Origin: an uncultured Bacteroidales bacterium | Lineage (GTDB): Bacteria; Bacteroidota; Bacteroidia; Bacteroidales; P3 | Length of the DNA: 64,000 nucleotides | NCBI GenBank assembly: GCA_947167075.1 | Contig: CAMVGR010000001.1 | Location: forward strand, 186,001 to 250,000 | Direction of reading: 5' to 3' | Shown: positions 27,137 to 36,225 of the stretch, one piece after another | How the letters are laid out: the number at the start of each line of letters is the position of its first letter | Numbering within the stretch: the first letter of the stretch is position 1 | Notes under the pieces: generated by a model | The model's database searches: none | The model's input: only the letters and a program-made list of their open reading frames with translations | What the model was told of the DNA's origin: nothing | Translations under genes and position numbers: made by a program

Positions 27137-28135
27137 ATGAAAAAGACCATGATTATGCTGTTGGTGGCATTTCTGATGCCTCTGACGGTGAATGCTCAGT
27201 TAGGTGGATTGTTGGAAAAAGCCGCCAAGAAGACTTTGAACAAGGCATCTGAAAAGGTGATGGACAAAGCTACCGAACGCATCAGCGATGCCGCTTCGCA
27301 AGCTTTAGAGAAAGAGGTGGATAAACGTATGCCCCAGGATAAGAAAGGCACGGCACCTAACCAAATAAATGCCGTCTCGACCTACGAATCGTTGATGCTA
27401 CAGTTGCCCGAGTTGCCTACGGTCGACCAGTTGGTGAAGTATAAAGAGGCCGAACTAAACGAGAAGAACCTCAAGTTGCTCACCAGTCGTGTAACAGTGT
27501 TCTCGGCCAAAGTGCTCGACCTCTCGGCCCAATGTGCCGCCCTGCAATATGCCAACGCCGATTCCGCAGAGGTGATGGATGCTGCCTATCGTATGGCAGA
27601 GGCATCGACAGGATTGACAAAGGAGGAGATAGACCTCCTCTCGAAAATGACGGACGAGGAGCAAGAGGCTTGGTTGAAAGCTCACTATTCGCAGCAGCGT
27701 GCCCAAAACGCAACCTACAATCAGGTGGTGGATGCCAGCAAATGGCTCAAACCCCTCCAGCCCATGATCGACGATTGGACGGCTGCCGGCGAAAAGGCGG
27801 ATGCTGTCTACAAAGACATGAATGTCAAGCTGAGACAAATCTATTCCAAATATTCCGTCAAGATGAAGAATGCAGATGGGCAAGAACTGAAGAATATTAA
27901 GCTGGCATACTATACCGAAATTGTGCCACACATCAGGCATGCTGTTCAGGAGGCAATGAACATCCGCATCAAAGAACAGCTACCCATCGCTGAAAAGATC
28001 GAGGATAAAATGGTGAATATCAGGAAACAGAATCCCGACATGATTAGCCAACTGCTGTGCTATCCCCAACTCACTGCCACGCAGTATTTCACCGAAACTA
28101 CCCGCTTGCTCGAAATACCCGAGTTCGAGGAATAG
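27137..28135 (+). CDS. Secreted helical protein of unknown function
   Basis: 332 residues from ATG at 27137 (MKKTMIMLLVAFLMPLTVNAQ); three codons of open frame lie upstream. After the signal peptide come helix-rich segments with many Lys/Glu/Ala (LLEKAAKKTLNKASEKVMDKATERI) and a conserved-looking region around LTKEEIDLLSKMTDEEQEAW. No catalytic motif is visible. The sequence suggests a soluble periplasmic all-alpha protein. It has its own promoter and is followed by a hairpin. Confidence 0.7.
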   Translation: MKKTMIMLLVAFLMPLTVNAQLGGLLEKAAKKTLNKASEKVMDKATERISDAASQALEKEVDKRMPQDKKGTAPNQINAVSTYESLMLQLPELPTVDQLVKYKEAELNEKNLKLLTSRVTVFSAKVLDLSAQCAALQYANADSAEVMDAAYRMAEASTGLTKEEIDLLSKMTDEEQEAWLKAHYSQQRAQNATYNQVVDASKWLKPLQPMIDDWTAAGEKADAVYKDMNVKLRQIYSKYSVKMKNADGQELKNIKLAYYTEIVPHIRHAVQEAMNIRIKEQLPIAEKIEDKMVNIRKQNPDMISQLLCYPQLTATQYFTETTRLLEIPEFEE

Positions 28136-28187
28136 TTTTCTGCCAATAACCCGACATATCGTCGCGATTAATAATAAGTTTCATCGA

Positions 28188-28211
28188 GGCCATAGGTTGC
28201 AACCTGTGGCC
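28188..28211 (+). terminator. Hairpin after the secreted helical protein
   Basis: GGCCATAGGTTGCAACCTGTGGCC: an 11-bp stem with one G-T pair and a minimal loop; only a weak T-rich stretch follows. Confidence 0.5.
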
Positions 28212-28225
28212 TTGTTGAATATTAT

Positions 28226-28257
28226 TTTGATGCAATCATAAAAAAGAGCTATCTTTG
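28226..28257 (+). promoter_or_regulatory. Promoter of a small lipoprotein gene
   Basis: TTTG at 28226-28229 and TATCTTTG at 28250-28257, 20-bp spacing, 26 bp before the ATG. Confidence 0.75.
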
Positions 28258-28283
28258 CAAAATGTAATCTAATAGAAAGAAAG

Positions 28284-28712
28284 ATGATAAAACACTCTAA
28301 ATCATTGGCATTGGCGTTGATTATGATGGTGGCGTGCTGCTTAATGTCGTGCGAGGTGACCCCCGAACAGATGATTGTCGGCAAATGGAAGGTAACCAGC
28401 GCCGTGCAAACCCACAACGATGCCTCGGGTACAGTGTCGGAAGATTTGCCTGGTTTCGACGACTATCATTACGAGTTCGACGCCAGTGGCCTCTGCAAGA
28501 TACATCAGCGGCAGAGTGTGATCACCTACGAGTGGTTCTTGACCGAAAAGAGGCAGTTGGTGCTGACCAACTATTCGAGCGACCCGTTGGTATATGATGT
28601 CCCCGACCTGCAGAAGAGACACATGACCCTCGTCTACAAATACGTATACCAATACGGACCTGATAGCTTGACCTATAAGGCCGAACATCGATTCGAGCTC
28701 GAAAAGGAATAG
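28284..28712 (+). CDS. Lipocalin-like lipoprotein
   Basis: 142 residues: signal peptide with lipobox LMSC (Cys23), then a small beta-rich domain beginning MIVGKWKVTSA and containing YHYEFDASGLCKI and YEWFLTEKRQLVL, the pattern of Bacteroidetes lipocalin-like families. It is likely periplasmic or outer-membrane anchored; the ligand is unknown. It is a single gene with its own promoter. The 278-bp gap downstream holds an inverted copy of the CCGT-type 11-bp array. Confidence 0.7.
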   Translation: MIKHSKSLALALIMMVACCLMSCEVTPEQMIVGKWKVTSAVQTHNDASGTVSEDLPGFDDYHYEFDASGLCKIHQRQSVITYEWFLTEKRQLVLTNYSSDPLVYDVPDLQKRHMTLVYKYVYQYGPDSLTYKAEHRFELEKE

Positions 28713-28877
28713 CCGAACTCGCTTATAAATCAAAGAAATCACTTAAGCCCTTCCACACAGAAGATTGTCCGGCATAATTGGGTGTGTGAGAGCTACTGGC
28801 GATCTGCCAAGGCTATAACAAAGCTTTGGTCGCGCCGGAGGCTGACCGTAAATCCACCGTGTTTATGCGAGGATGGT

Positions 28878-28921
28878 ACGGTGCATGTACGGTGCATGTA
28901 CGGATGAAGTACGGTGTTGAT
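28878..28921 (-). repeat. 11-bp tandem array, CCGT family, copy D
   Basis: Four 11-bp units in inverse orientation: two copies of ACGGTGCATGT, then ACGGATGAAGT and ACGGTGTTGAT. On the minus strand this is exactly the first four units of copies A and E in the same order. It lies about 70 bp upstream of the ECF sigma gene. Confidence 0.9.
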
Positions 28922-28990
28922 ACGTGAAAAGTATTATTTTTTTAGGGGTAGTAGTGTAGTATTGTACACTTTTTTTTCGTTATTATATTT

Positions 28991-29461
28991 GTGAACGTTC
29001 AAGACACATTCGGCGAGCTCCTCATGCATTATCGTGGATTGCTGTTCACACTATGCCGTCGTTATAGTGGGCATGGGGTGGAAGTGGACGACCTAATGCA
29101 GGATATTGCTATCACGCTGTGGCAACAACGAGAGCGACTGCTATCGATGAATAGAGGAGCACAACAGGCTGCCTGGGTGTGGAAGGTGGCTCGAAATGCT
29201 GCTATCGACAGTCTGCGTCGGGTTCGTGCCACAGAGTCGCTGCCTGATAATTGGGAGATGGCCGACGAGGAACGAAGCCACATCGATGCCTTGCACGAAC
29301 ACATAGAGCAACTACCAGAGCCGGATAGAACATTGGTAAACCTGCACCTTCAGGGATACAGCTATCGGGAAATAGGCCAACAATTGATGATGACCGAAAA
29401 AAATGTCAGCGTACGACTGGTACGCATCAAGGATAAATTAAGGAAGGAGATGTCGACATGA
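28991..29461 (+). CDS. ECF-type RNA polymerase sigma factor
   Basis: 156 residues (GTG start at 28991). Region 2 is visible (LFTLCRRYSGHGVEVDDLMQDIAITLW, residues about 17-43; AWVWKVARNAAIDSLRR) and region 4 near the C-terminus (LHLQGYSYREIGQQLMMTEKNVSVRLVRIKDKL). A box TATATTTG at 28984-28991 overlaps the GTG; if it is the real promoter, translation must start downstream (ATG at 29024), which would trim only the extreme N-terminus. The stop overlaps the start of a membrane-anchored small protein, a likely anti-sigma partner. Confidence 0.9.
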   Translation: MNVQDTFGELLMHYRGLLFTLCRRYSGHGVEVDDLMQDIAITLWQQRERLLSMNRGAQQAAWVWKVARNAAIDSLRRVRATESLPDNWEMADEERSHIDALHEHIEQLPEPDRTLVNLHLQGYSYREIGQQLMMTEKNVSVRLVRIKDKLRKEMST

Positions 29462-29736
29462 TGACAGAAGACAAGTTTGAAGAATTATGGCAACGAGCCG
29501 AATCGCAACGCTATGTGGATATGCTGGAGAAAGAATATCCAGCATGGTACCGTCGCACACGGATTCGGCAGCGTATCGCAATGGGCGTGGCCGCACTTGT
29601 ACTGACGGTGGGTATCAGTCTGCCCTTGTTCCTGCATCGCAACGGTGATGACATGGAACGGATCTACTGCAACCGTGGTGGCACCACCGAATCGCAATGG
29701 GTGGAATTGGCATCCGAGCTTTTGCTGCTGTCATGA
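29461..29736 (+). CDS. Single-pass membrane protein, possible anti-sigma factor
   Basis: 91 residues from ATG at 29461; an ATG at 29458 gives one more. An N-terminal acidic/aromatic segment of about 43 residues (DKFEELWQRAESQRY) faces the cytoplasm, one transmembrane helix (MGVAALVLTVGISLPLFL) follows, and a short external tail ends the protein. It overlaps the ECF sigma stop codon, the position and topology expected of a minimal anti-sigma factor, but the sequence has no recognisable zinc (ZAS) motif. The role is inferred from context only. Confidence 0.6.
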   Translation: MTEDKFEELWQRAESQRYVDMLEKEYPAWYRRTRIRQRIAMGVAALVLTVGISLPLFLHRNGDDMERIYCNRGGTTESQWVELASELLLLS

Positions 29737-29761
29737 ACGATCAACGAATACAGAAAAGGAT

Positions 29762-30172
29762 ATGAAACGACTACTACTCATAATGCTTTTGCTGTTGCCG
29801 ATCGAAATGGTAGCCCAGAGTGCCCTCTACAAGCGCTATGCGTCGAAACCAGAATTGACCGTGGCACAGATCAATGGATTCAAGCTGAATGACTCAACGC
29901 AGATCGATGTGGTGATGGTGAAGTGCGACAATATAGGGAGCTGGCGCAAACTAATGGCTACATTCGGAATCGACGACAGTACGGGTGCTACAAGCTGGCT
30001 GGGCAAAATAGACAGGCCCGAGCGACACACCCGATGGAACGGACGGCCTGTGATGCGTGTCGTTGTGTCGCACGAGCACCGTACGGTAGGCTTTTACAGA
30101 ATCGACAATAGTGCACAATACGATGCCATCGTCGAATACCAAACCCGCAACATGTCGCCTCGACACAAGTAA
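29762..30172 (+). CDS. Small secreted protein in the sigma-factor operon
   Basis: 136 residues from ATG at 29762 (MKRLLLIMLLLLPIEMVAQ, a signal peptide). The mature part (about 117 residues; NGFKLNDSTQIDVVMVKCDN, FYRIDNSAQYDAIVEY) shows alternating hydrophobic strands and no motif that I recognise. It lies 25 bp after the putative anti-sigma gene and is probably the third gene of that operon; its stop touches the frame leading to the next lipoprotein. Confidence 0.65.
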   Translation: MKRLLLIMLLLLPIEMVAQSALYKRYASKPELTVAQINGFKLNDSTQIDVVMVKCDNIGSWRKLMATFGIDDSTGATSWLGKIDRPERHTRWNGRPVMRVVVSHEHRTVGFYRIDNSAQYDAIVEYQTRNMSPRHK

Positions 30173-30234
30173 TGGCATGGAACAATCAGCAGACAATGTA
30201 TGGATTTATAAATGATAAGAAAAACACACCAGTA

Positions 30235-31281
30235 ATGAAAGCGAGATATATTATCGTCACCCTCCTTATGTCCACAATAGGTATGGTGGCGTGTAACCCC
30301 GGAGAAAACCCATTTGAAAACCCCATCGAACAGCAGCGAACCGTTGTATACAGTGTGGGAGATAAAGAAAACAGCACACGTCTGGAGACCGATGCAGAGT
30401 GGGAAAAGCTGCTCGACAACTTCTGCGACTATGCTTTGCATGGCGAGCAGGTTCGCTTTTACAGCATCAGTACGTCTCCAGAACATCATGCCGCCAAAGA
30501 TAACTCCAAGAAGAAAACCACCATATCCACCCAAAGCCGTGAAGAAATAAAAGAATGGATGAAGAAGATGGAAAAGGAGGGCAAGACGGTGAATGTCAGT
30601 TATGATGAGAAAACCGACACATGGAATGGGGTGGCTTATGCCGGAATCGGAGACCAAACCATAGAAGATGGTCAGGAACACACCGGTACCGTTGTGCTCG
30701 CAGCGTGCCCGCCAATAAGTGGTGTGGACGAGGGAAGCGAAGTATGGACACTACAAAACGACGATACAGTATTCTATCTTGCCTTTATGGGCAATCTGTT
30801 GTTTTCGGACAGTAGCGTCGAAGTGATAGGCGACGTGCAAGACGTGCCGATCACCCTCCATGGCGTGGTATCCGTACATTCAGACAATAACGGAGAAGAA
30901 TACTATGTGTTGGATCTATTTGCGTTGGATAAGTCGTTGGTGGCAGGTTACTGGCAGTTGAGCGACTACTGCAAAATAGTATCCGAAAGCGGCAACACGA
31001 ACAATGATGCGTCGATCTACTGGAGGGATGCTCAGAACACCGCTGTGTATTATCTTTTGAAAGAAAACGGAACGGCTATGGCCATCGAAGGTGAGAACAG
31101 TATTGAAGGAGAATGGAGCGTTTCGGACGATGGACTGCTTTGCTGCGATGTGTTCGAGAAGGCCGGCTGCTGGTTCATTAACTGGCTAAGCTCCGATCTG
31201 ATGGTGCTATCGTGCGATGAATACTTATCTACAGGAGGCTATGTGTTCCATCATATGATTCTTACTTCTACAAATCAATGA
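30235..31281 (+). CDS. Lipoprotein of unknown function
   Basis: 348 residues from ATG at 30235: signal peptide with lipobox MVAC, then NPGENPFENPIEQQRTVVYSVG. An upstream frame adds 21 unlikely residues. A Lys-rich segment (about 85-125) and repeated beta-strand patterns follow (SIEGEWSVSDDGLLCCDVF near the end), suggesting a lipocalin-like C-terminal half. It sits in the run of envelope proteins after the ECF sigma factor. Confidence 0.65.
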   Translation: MKARYIIVTLLMSTIGMVACNPGENPFENPIEQQRTVVYSVGDKENSTRLETDAEWEKLLDNFCDYALHGEQVRFYSISTSPEHHAAKDNSKKKTTISTQSREEIKEWMKKMEKEGKTVNVSYDEKTDTWNGVAYAGIGDQTIEDGQEHTGTVVLAACPPISGVDEGSEVWTLQNDDTVFYLAFMGNLLFSDSSVEVIGDVQDVPITLHGVVSVHSDNNGEEYYVLDLFALDKSLVAGYWQLSDYCKIVSESGNTNNDASIYWRDAQNTAVYYLLKENGTAMAIEGENSIEGEWSVSDDGLLCCDVFEKAGCWFINWLSSDLMVLSCDEYLSTGGYVFHHMILTSTNQ

Positions 31282-31388
31282 AAAACGCCACAAAAACAAG
31301 ACTGATGTAGTTTTTGGTCGTTTTGTTACGTTCTTATAGGTGAAGAAAAACAATAAACAATATCCAATAACTTTTAAAAACAAACAAG

Positions 31389-31886
31389 ATGAAAACAAGA
31401 AACATTCTCCTCGTGGCAGCCGCCACAATGATTATGGGACTTGCGTCCTGTACCGACGAACCAATCATTCCTGTAGATGGACCAAATGTGGTCAACAATC
31501 CCATGGTGAAGAGTGTCGACGACCTAGTGGGAACTACATGGACATACACTCTCTTCGACGAACCCATTGTGATAGATGATCAGACAATCGACCTCAGCAT
31601 GAAGTTCGGTCTTGCTTTCGACGAAACCGACGCACACCTCACTTTCCCCGACAATGTCACTGTTATTTCTGTCTCCGACGAGTATTCTACCGAGGAGATT
31701 GAAAGCATGGGATTTGCGTACACTTATAATGCAGAAACCACAAGCGGCACACTACAGGCGAACGATCTTGAGATCCCCTTCCGTTACGATGAAGCTGACG
31801 ATGCCATCATGATCGATATGAGCATAGCCACCTCGTACGATGAAGAAGATTATGAGACAGTAACCATCGTTTTCCATCGCGACTGA
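31389..31886 (+). CDS. Small lipoprotein
   Basis: 165 residues: signal peptide with lipobox GLASC, a Pro-rich linker (TDEPIIPVDGPN), and a beta-rich domain (VGTTWTYTLFDEP; MKFGLAFDETDAHLTF; IPFRYDEADDAIMIDMS) resembling Bacteroidetes lipocalin-like or DUF4923-type lipoproteins. It is monocistronic, with a terminator after it. Confidence 0.65.
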   Translation: MKTRNILLVAAATMIMGLASCTDEPIIPVDGPNVVNNPMVKSVDDLVGTTWTYTLFDEPIVIDDQTIDLSMKFGLAFDETDAHLTFPDNVTVISVSDEYSTEEIESMGFAYTYNAETTSGTLQANDLEIPFRYDEADDAIMIDMSIATSYDEEDYETVTIVFHRD

Positions 31887-31917
31887 TAGTCAGTAGAACA
31901 GTAGTAATTAGCTATGT

Positions 31918-31962
31918 TTTTGGTGTCCGAGAATATATTTCTTGGGCACCAAATTCGTTTTT
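31918..31962 (+). terminator. Terminator after the small lipoprotein
   Basis: TTTGGTGTCCGAGAA pairs with TTCTTGGGCACCAAA around a short A/T loop; a T-rich tract follows at about 31958. Confidence 0.7.
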
Positions 31963-32010
31963 ATTCTGTACGAAAAATCAGAGCAGCGGTGCTATGTTGT
32001 TTTTTTTTCG

Positions 32011-32018
32011 TATCTTTG
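32011..32018 (+). promoter_or_regulatory. Promoter -7 box of the DRTGG-PHP operon
   Basis: TATCTTTG, a TAnnTTTG match, 43 bp before the ATG at 32061; the region before it is T-rich without a clear TTTG at the correct spacing. Confidence 0.55.
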
Positions 32019-32060
32019 CAAATCGATTCAGAATATAATAAACAATAATATCAATATACG

Positions 32061-32396
32061 ATGAAAGTAAAAGAACTGGTTGAGAAGCTGAACCTTAAGG
32101 TGCTATCCGGAGCAAATGGGCTGGATCGCGAGATAGACGGTTGCTATGTTAGCGACTTGTTGAGCGATGTGATGGGTAATGCAGAGATGGGCAATGTATG
32201 GGTGACACTACAGACCCATAAGAATGTGATGGCAATTGCTTCGCTCAAAGAATTGGCATGTGTCATTCTCGTGAAGGGGTTAACTGCAAGCGAGGATACC
32301 GTCGAGCAAAGCAATGAAGAGGGTATACCTTTCCTGAGCACCGACATGCAGACCTACGAGACAGTGGGTAAGATATACATGCTCCTCAATTCTTGA
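32061..32396 (+). CDS. DRTGG-domain protein
   Basis: 111 residues with a fold and pattern of the free-standing DRTGG domain (MKVKELVEKLNLKVLSG; VSDLLSDVMGNAEMGNVWVT; CVILVKGLTAS). DRTGG-only proteins in anaerobes often sit with PHP-domain proteins near [FeFe]-hydrogenase and electron-bifurcation genes; here a PHP gene follows 34 bp later but no hydrogenase gene is in the window. It is likely a regulatory or nucleotide-sensing protein; the precise role is unknown. Confidence 0.75.
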   Translation: MKVKELVEKLNLKVLSGANGLDREIDGCYVSDLLSDVMGNAEMGNVWVTLQTHKNVMAIASLKELACVILVKGLTASEDTVEQSNEEGIPFLSTDMQTYETVGKIYMLLNS

Positions 32397-32429
32397 CAAT
32401 AGAAAAAGGGCATCCCACCCAATTATAAT

Positions 32430-33203
32430 ATGTTGTCGCCATTTAAAGCAGACCTGCATATCCACACTGTGCTATCGCCGTGTGGCGATTTGGAAATGTC
32501 GCCCCGTGCCATTGTCGATAGGGCATTGGCTCGAGGGCTGGATATGATTGCCATAAGCGACCATAACACCACACGGCAGGTCAAGGTGACACAACGTATT
32601 GGCCGCGAGCAGGGCCTTTTTGTAATGGGCGGTGTGGAAGTAACCTCGCAGGAGGAGACGCATTGTCTATGCTATTTTGCCGATGACGAACAGTTGGATG
32701 CTTTCCAGGTCTTTCTGGATCAGCATCTGCCTCCTATACCAAACGACGAAGACCGTTTTGGGTATCAATTGATTGTAGATGAGAATGAGGAAATAGTAGG
32801 AGAAGAAGAATACCATCTACTCAACGCCATCGATGTGGATATTGACGGGATATACGACGAGGTGCACCGTATCGGTGGCCTATTTGTCCCTGCACATATC
32901 AACAAAGGCACTACCAGTCTGATGAGTCAGTTAGGCTTTGTTCCGCCGGACATTCGGGCAGATGGTCTGGAAATCAACTTCCGTACCACTCGTGACGAGA
33001 TCATCAAGAAGTTCGCGTACCTAAAGAAGTTCAACTTCATTACCGACAGTGACGCACACTTCATCGACAATGTTGGCGACGTATACAACGTGGTGTACAT
33101 GGAGCATCGCAATTTCGACGAGTTTGCAAAGGCACTGAAAGGGGAGGACGGAAGATGGATAGACACCATGTACTTCAGAGATCACAAGTTGCGTAGGATA
33201 TGA
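32430..33203 (+). CDS. PHP-domain metal-dependent phosphoesterase
   Basis: 257 residues. The PHP metal ligands are visible: ADLHIHTVLSPCG near residue 7-19, ISDHNTT, the VEVTSQEETHCLCYF segment and the C-terminal DSDAHF. Proteins of this type hydrolyse phosphomonoesters or nucleotides. It lies between the DRTGG protein and the DUF4476 gene and overlaps the latter by four bases, so the three are an operon. Confidence 0.88.
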   Translation: MLSPFKADLHIHTVLSPCGDLEMSPRAIVDRALARGLDMIAISDHNTTRQVKVTQRIGREQGLFVMGGVEVTSQEETHCLCYFADDEQLDAFQVFLDQHLPPIPNDEDRFGYQLIVDENEEIVGEEEYHLLNAIDVDIDGIYDEVHRIGGLFVPAHINKGTTSLMSQLGFVPPDIRADGLEINFRTTRDEIIKKFAYLKKFNFITDSDAHFIDNVGDVYNVVYMEHRNFDEFAKALKGEDGRWIDTMYFRDHKLRRI

Positions 33204-33946
33204 AACGGATAGCGTTGATGGTAGGATGTATGCTGATGGTGGTGCATTACGCTGTTGCACAAGTGCCATCTGTACCACCTCCAAATACCTACTCTTTGCA
33301 ATTCGATTCGCAGCATGGCGAGGCATACAGTGTATTTATCGATGGTGAACTGCAGAATCGACTTCCGCAAGGCCGTGTGATAGTGAACGAAGTAAGCGAT
33401 AAGACACATGAGGTGGTGGTGGTTCTGAAAAGGCCTGCAGAGAAATGTGCCGTGCTGCAACTGCGCCCCAAAGACCGAAATGTACTTATCAATATAAACT
33501 ACGACAACAGGCTGGAGCAACTCTATTTATATACAGCAGCACACAATAGGGCTGACTATGAGGCAACCACTCTGTCGCGTGCACGTATATCTGTACCAGA
33601 TAAGGGTGCAGAACTGCCAGTGCCGGAACGTGTCGTAAAATCGAAAGGTGACTCTGTTCTGGCCGACGAAGATGTGCTCTCAAGTATGGTACTGCAACTG
33701 AAGTCCCAGTCATTTGAACGCGACCGTCTGTCGCTGGCAAAGGTGTTTGTAGGATCAACTATGTTGAATTGCGAGCAACTCAAGCGCCTCGCAGAGACCC
33801 TCGACTTCAGCAATACCAGAGTCGACTTCCTCAAGTATGCCTATCCCTATTGCCTCGATCCTGAAAACTATTACCGTACAGTCGATGTCCTTACTTTCAC
33901 CGCCGACAAGAAAAAGGTACTCGACTATGTGGCTACCCAGAAATAG
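33200..33946 (+). CDS. Secreted DUF4476-domain protein
   Basis: 248 residues: signal peptide (to about 20, VVHYAVAQ), a beta-rich N-terminal part (YSVFIDGELQNRLPQGRVIV) and a C-terminal DUF4476 helical domain (SQSFERDRLSLAKVFVGSTMLN; FLKYAYPYCLDPENYY). DUF4476 is common in Bacteroidetes exported proteins; the function is unknown. It is translationally coupled to the PHP gene by ATGA overlap. The following B12 riboswitch promoter begins immediately after its stop. Confidence 0.78.
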   Translation: MKRIALMVGCMLMVVHYAVAQVPSVPPPNTYSLQFDSQHGEAYSVFIDGELQNRLPQGRVIVNEVSDKTHEVVVVLKRPAEKCAVLQLRPKDRNVLININYDNRLEQLYLYTAAHNRADYEATTLSRARISVPDKGAELPVPERVVKSKGDSVLADEDVLSSMVLQLKSQSFERDRLSLAKVFVGSTMLNCEQLKRLAETLDFSNTRVDFLKYAYPYCLDPENYYRTVDVLTFTADKKKVLDYVATQK

Positions 33947-33948
33947 TT

Positions 33949-33979
33949 TTTGGTAATCCATTTTTATTTCGTATTTTTG
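33949..33979 (+). promoter_or_regulatory. Promoter of the btuB riboswitch unit
   Basis: TTTG at 33949-33952 and TATTTTTG at 33972-33979, 19-bp spacing, just upstream of the riboswitch. It has the same layout as the promoter at 14234-14264. Confidence 0.85.
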
Positions 33980-33984
33980 CAATC

Positions 33985-34151
33985 GGTTTGGTCAACTAAA
34001 CACAGTTGATAATAGGGAATTAGGTGCAAATCCTAAGCAGTCCCGCTGCTGTAAGTTTCAGTCGATTACACCCTCTAGTGCCACTGTGTCGCAAGAGCGG
34101 ACATGGGAAGGCTGAGTGGAAATGGAAACAAGCCAGAAGACCTGCCAAACC
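33985..34151 (+). promoter_or_regulatory. Cobalamin (B12) riboswitch
   Basis: Conserved blocks AAGCAGTCCCGCTGCTGTAA, GCCACTGTGTCG and AAGCCAGAAGACCTGCC; P1 is formed by GGTTTGG at 33985-33991 with CCAAACC at 34145-34151. It precedes a BtuB-like receptor and a BtuG-like lipoprotein, which should be repressed by B12. Confidence 0.96.
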
Positions 34152-34194
34152 AACAAGAAATACAGTTTGAAGCCCTCGAGGATAGGGACCGAAA

Positions 34195-36222
34195 ATGATT
34201 TTGCAGAAGTGCCGCATAGAAACATTTGTGAGGAGCGAGAAATACAGTTTTCTTGCCCATATTCCTTTTTTTGTCCTTGCCTGTACACTGTGCCTGTTCT
34301 GTCCAACTACTGCATCAGCCCAAGACACTATCCAGGTGCTCGACGAGGTGGAGGTGTCGTCGCAGCGCACACCCACCACACTTCGCACCGTTGCTCCCAC
34401 CCAGGTGATGGATGCACAACACATTGAGCAACAGGGAGCCCTGCAGCTGAGCGATGCGGTGCGGCAGATGGCGGGCGTGACAATAAAAGACTATGGCGGG
34501 GTTGGGGGCATGAAGACCGTCTCTGCAAGAGGGCTAGGTAGCCAGTTCAGCATGGTGACCATAGATGGCATTCCAGTCGATAATGCCCAAAACGGACAGG
34601 TGGATCTTGGTCGTTACCTGTTAGGCAATATGGCCTACGTGTCGTTGAGCCAGGGACAGGACCAACGCTCGCTCTTGGCTGCTCGAGCCTACGCTGCCGG
34701 CAATGTACTTAATCTCGAAACCTCCGAGCCTCAGTTCTTCCTTGCAGAGCGTACCAATCTGAAGCTAGGAATGGAGTTGGGGTCGTACAATATGCTTTCA
34801 CCCACCGCTCTGTGGGAGCAGAAATGGAGCAGGAAGCTCAAAACCAGCTTGTGGTTCAACTACCTCAAGAGCGATGGCGACTACCCATTCACGCTCTACT
34901 ACACCGCCTCGCATTCCGATAGCAGCAGTCGTGAGCGACGGCAGCATTCGGCTATGCACATGCTCACACTCGATGCCAATCTTTTCTACTCCTTCTCCAA
35001 CAAGAGCCGTCTTACGACAAAGGTGCACTATATGAACGGCATGCACCAGTTGCCAGGACATGTTCGCTATTATAGGCAGGAACCATCGGGCCAACAAACC
35101 ACCGAAAACCAGTTCTTTGTGCAGACCCGTTGGAACTATGTGCGCGACCAGTGGCAATGGCAAGTGCTTGGCAAGTTGCAGCATAGCCACGACATGTTCG
35201 AGGATTCCAACTACGTGCATAGCGACTCCCATTACCTGATGAATAGCTACGACCAGCAAGAAGCCTACCTGAGTTCCAGTGCTTTATGGCAGGTAGCCCC
35301 TTGGCTAGACCTCGATGCCGCCATCGATGGCGATGTGAGCCGACTGATCTCTAATCTTGGCCAACGCAACAATGTGCTCCGCAGACACCTGCTGGCAGTG
35401 TTGGCAGCCCGAGTGCATCATGGGCCGTTCGAGTTTAAGACTCACCTTTTGGCTACCTCCATAACCGACCGCGTGGCCGACTTAGACACCATGCCCACCT
35501 ATCACGGTCTCTCCCCCTATGCTGCACTGATGTATACCCCATTTGTAGGGCTCACGTTGCGCTACTTCTATAAATCCACCTATCGTGTGCCAAACTTCAG
35601 CGAGCTCTACTTTTTTCAGTCGCTTCCCCGCAATTTGCGCCCCGAAAAAGCCTACCAGCACAATGTGGGCATCACCTATGCTCGGTCGGATATGAGTGCT
35701 ACGGTCGATGTGTATTTCAACCGAGTGCAGGATAAGATAGTGGCAAGGCCCGGTCAGAACATGTTCTATTGGAGCATGGAAAATCTAGGCTTGGTTCACA
35801 TCCTTGGAGCTGATGCAACGCTGAATATGCAGCTGAATATGGTCGAACTGCAGCTGAACTACAGCTTTGCCCACGCAGTGGACCGCACCGACCCATCGTC
35901 CGACTACTATGGACACCAGATTCGCTACACACCTCGCCACTCCGGTGGCGGCCAGCTGCGGTGGGAGAACCAATGGGTGAATCTCGGAGCCAATGCCATG
36001 ATAGTGGGTCGACGCTACACCATGCCACAGAACAGCCCCGAGACAAGCCTTTCGCCCTATTGCGATGTGGGCCTTTCGGCTGACCGACGCTTCCCGCTCC
36101 GATGGGGCGACCTCAGGGTACAGGTGCAGGTACTTAACCTGTTCGATACCCAATACGAGGTGGTACAATTCTACCCAATGATGGGCCGAAACTATCGATT
36201 ATCATTATTTTATACATTCTGA
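34195..36222 (+). CDS. btuB: BtuB-like TonB-dependent cobalamin receptor
   Basis: 675 residues: a signal region ending TTASAQD, a TonB-box-like segment (VLDEVEVSSQR), a plug domain (ALQLSDAVRQMAGVTIKDYG; SARGLGSQFSMVTIDGIPVD) and a 22-strand-type barrel ending NYRLSLFYTF. It lacks the carboxypeptidase-D N-domain of SusC-like receptors. Placement directly behind a cobalamin riboswitch and in front of a BtuG-like protein supports vitamin B12 import across the outer membrane. The gap to the next gene is three bases. Confidence 0.9.
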   Translation: MILQKCRIETFVRSEKYSFLAHIPFFVLACTLCLFCPTTASAQDTIQVLDEVEVSSQRTPTTLRTVAPTQVMDAQHIEQQGALQLSDAVRQMAGVTIKDYGGVGGMKTVSARGLGSQFSMVTIDGIPVDNAQNGQVDLGRYLLGNMAYVSLSQGQDQRSLLAARAYAAGNVLNLETSEPQFFLAERTNLKLGMELGSYNMLSPTALWEQKWSRKLKTSLWFNYLKSDGDYPFTLYYTASHSDSSSRERRQHSAMHMLTLDANLFYSFSNKSRLTTKVHYMNGMHQLPGHVRYYRQEPSGQQTTENQFFVQTRWNYVRDQWQWQVLGKLQHSHDMFEDSNYVHSDSHYLMNSYDQQEAYLSSSALWQVAPWLDLDAAIDGDVSRLISNLGQRNNVLRRHLLAVLAARVHHGPFEFKTHLLATSITDRVADLDTMPTYHGLSPYAALMYTPFVGLTLRYFYKSTYRVPNFSELYFFQSLPRNLRPEKAYQHNVGITYARSDMSATVDVYFNRVQDKIVARPGQNMFYWSMENLGLVHILGADATLNMQLNMVELQLNYSFAHAVDRTDPSSDYYGHQIRYTPRHSGGGQLRWENQWVNLGANAMIVGRRYTMPQNSPETSLSPYCDVGLSADRRFPLRWGDLRVQVQVLNLFDTQYEVVQFYPMMGRNYRLSLFYTF

Positions 36223-36225
36223 CAG

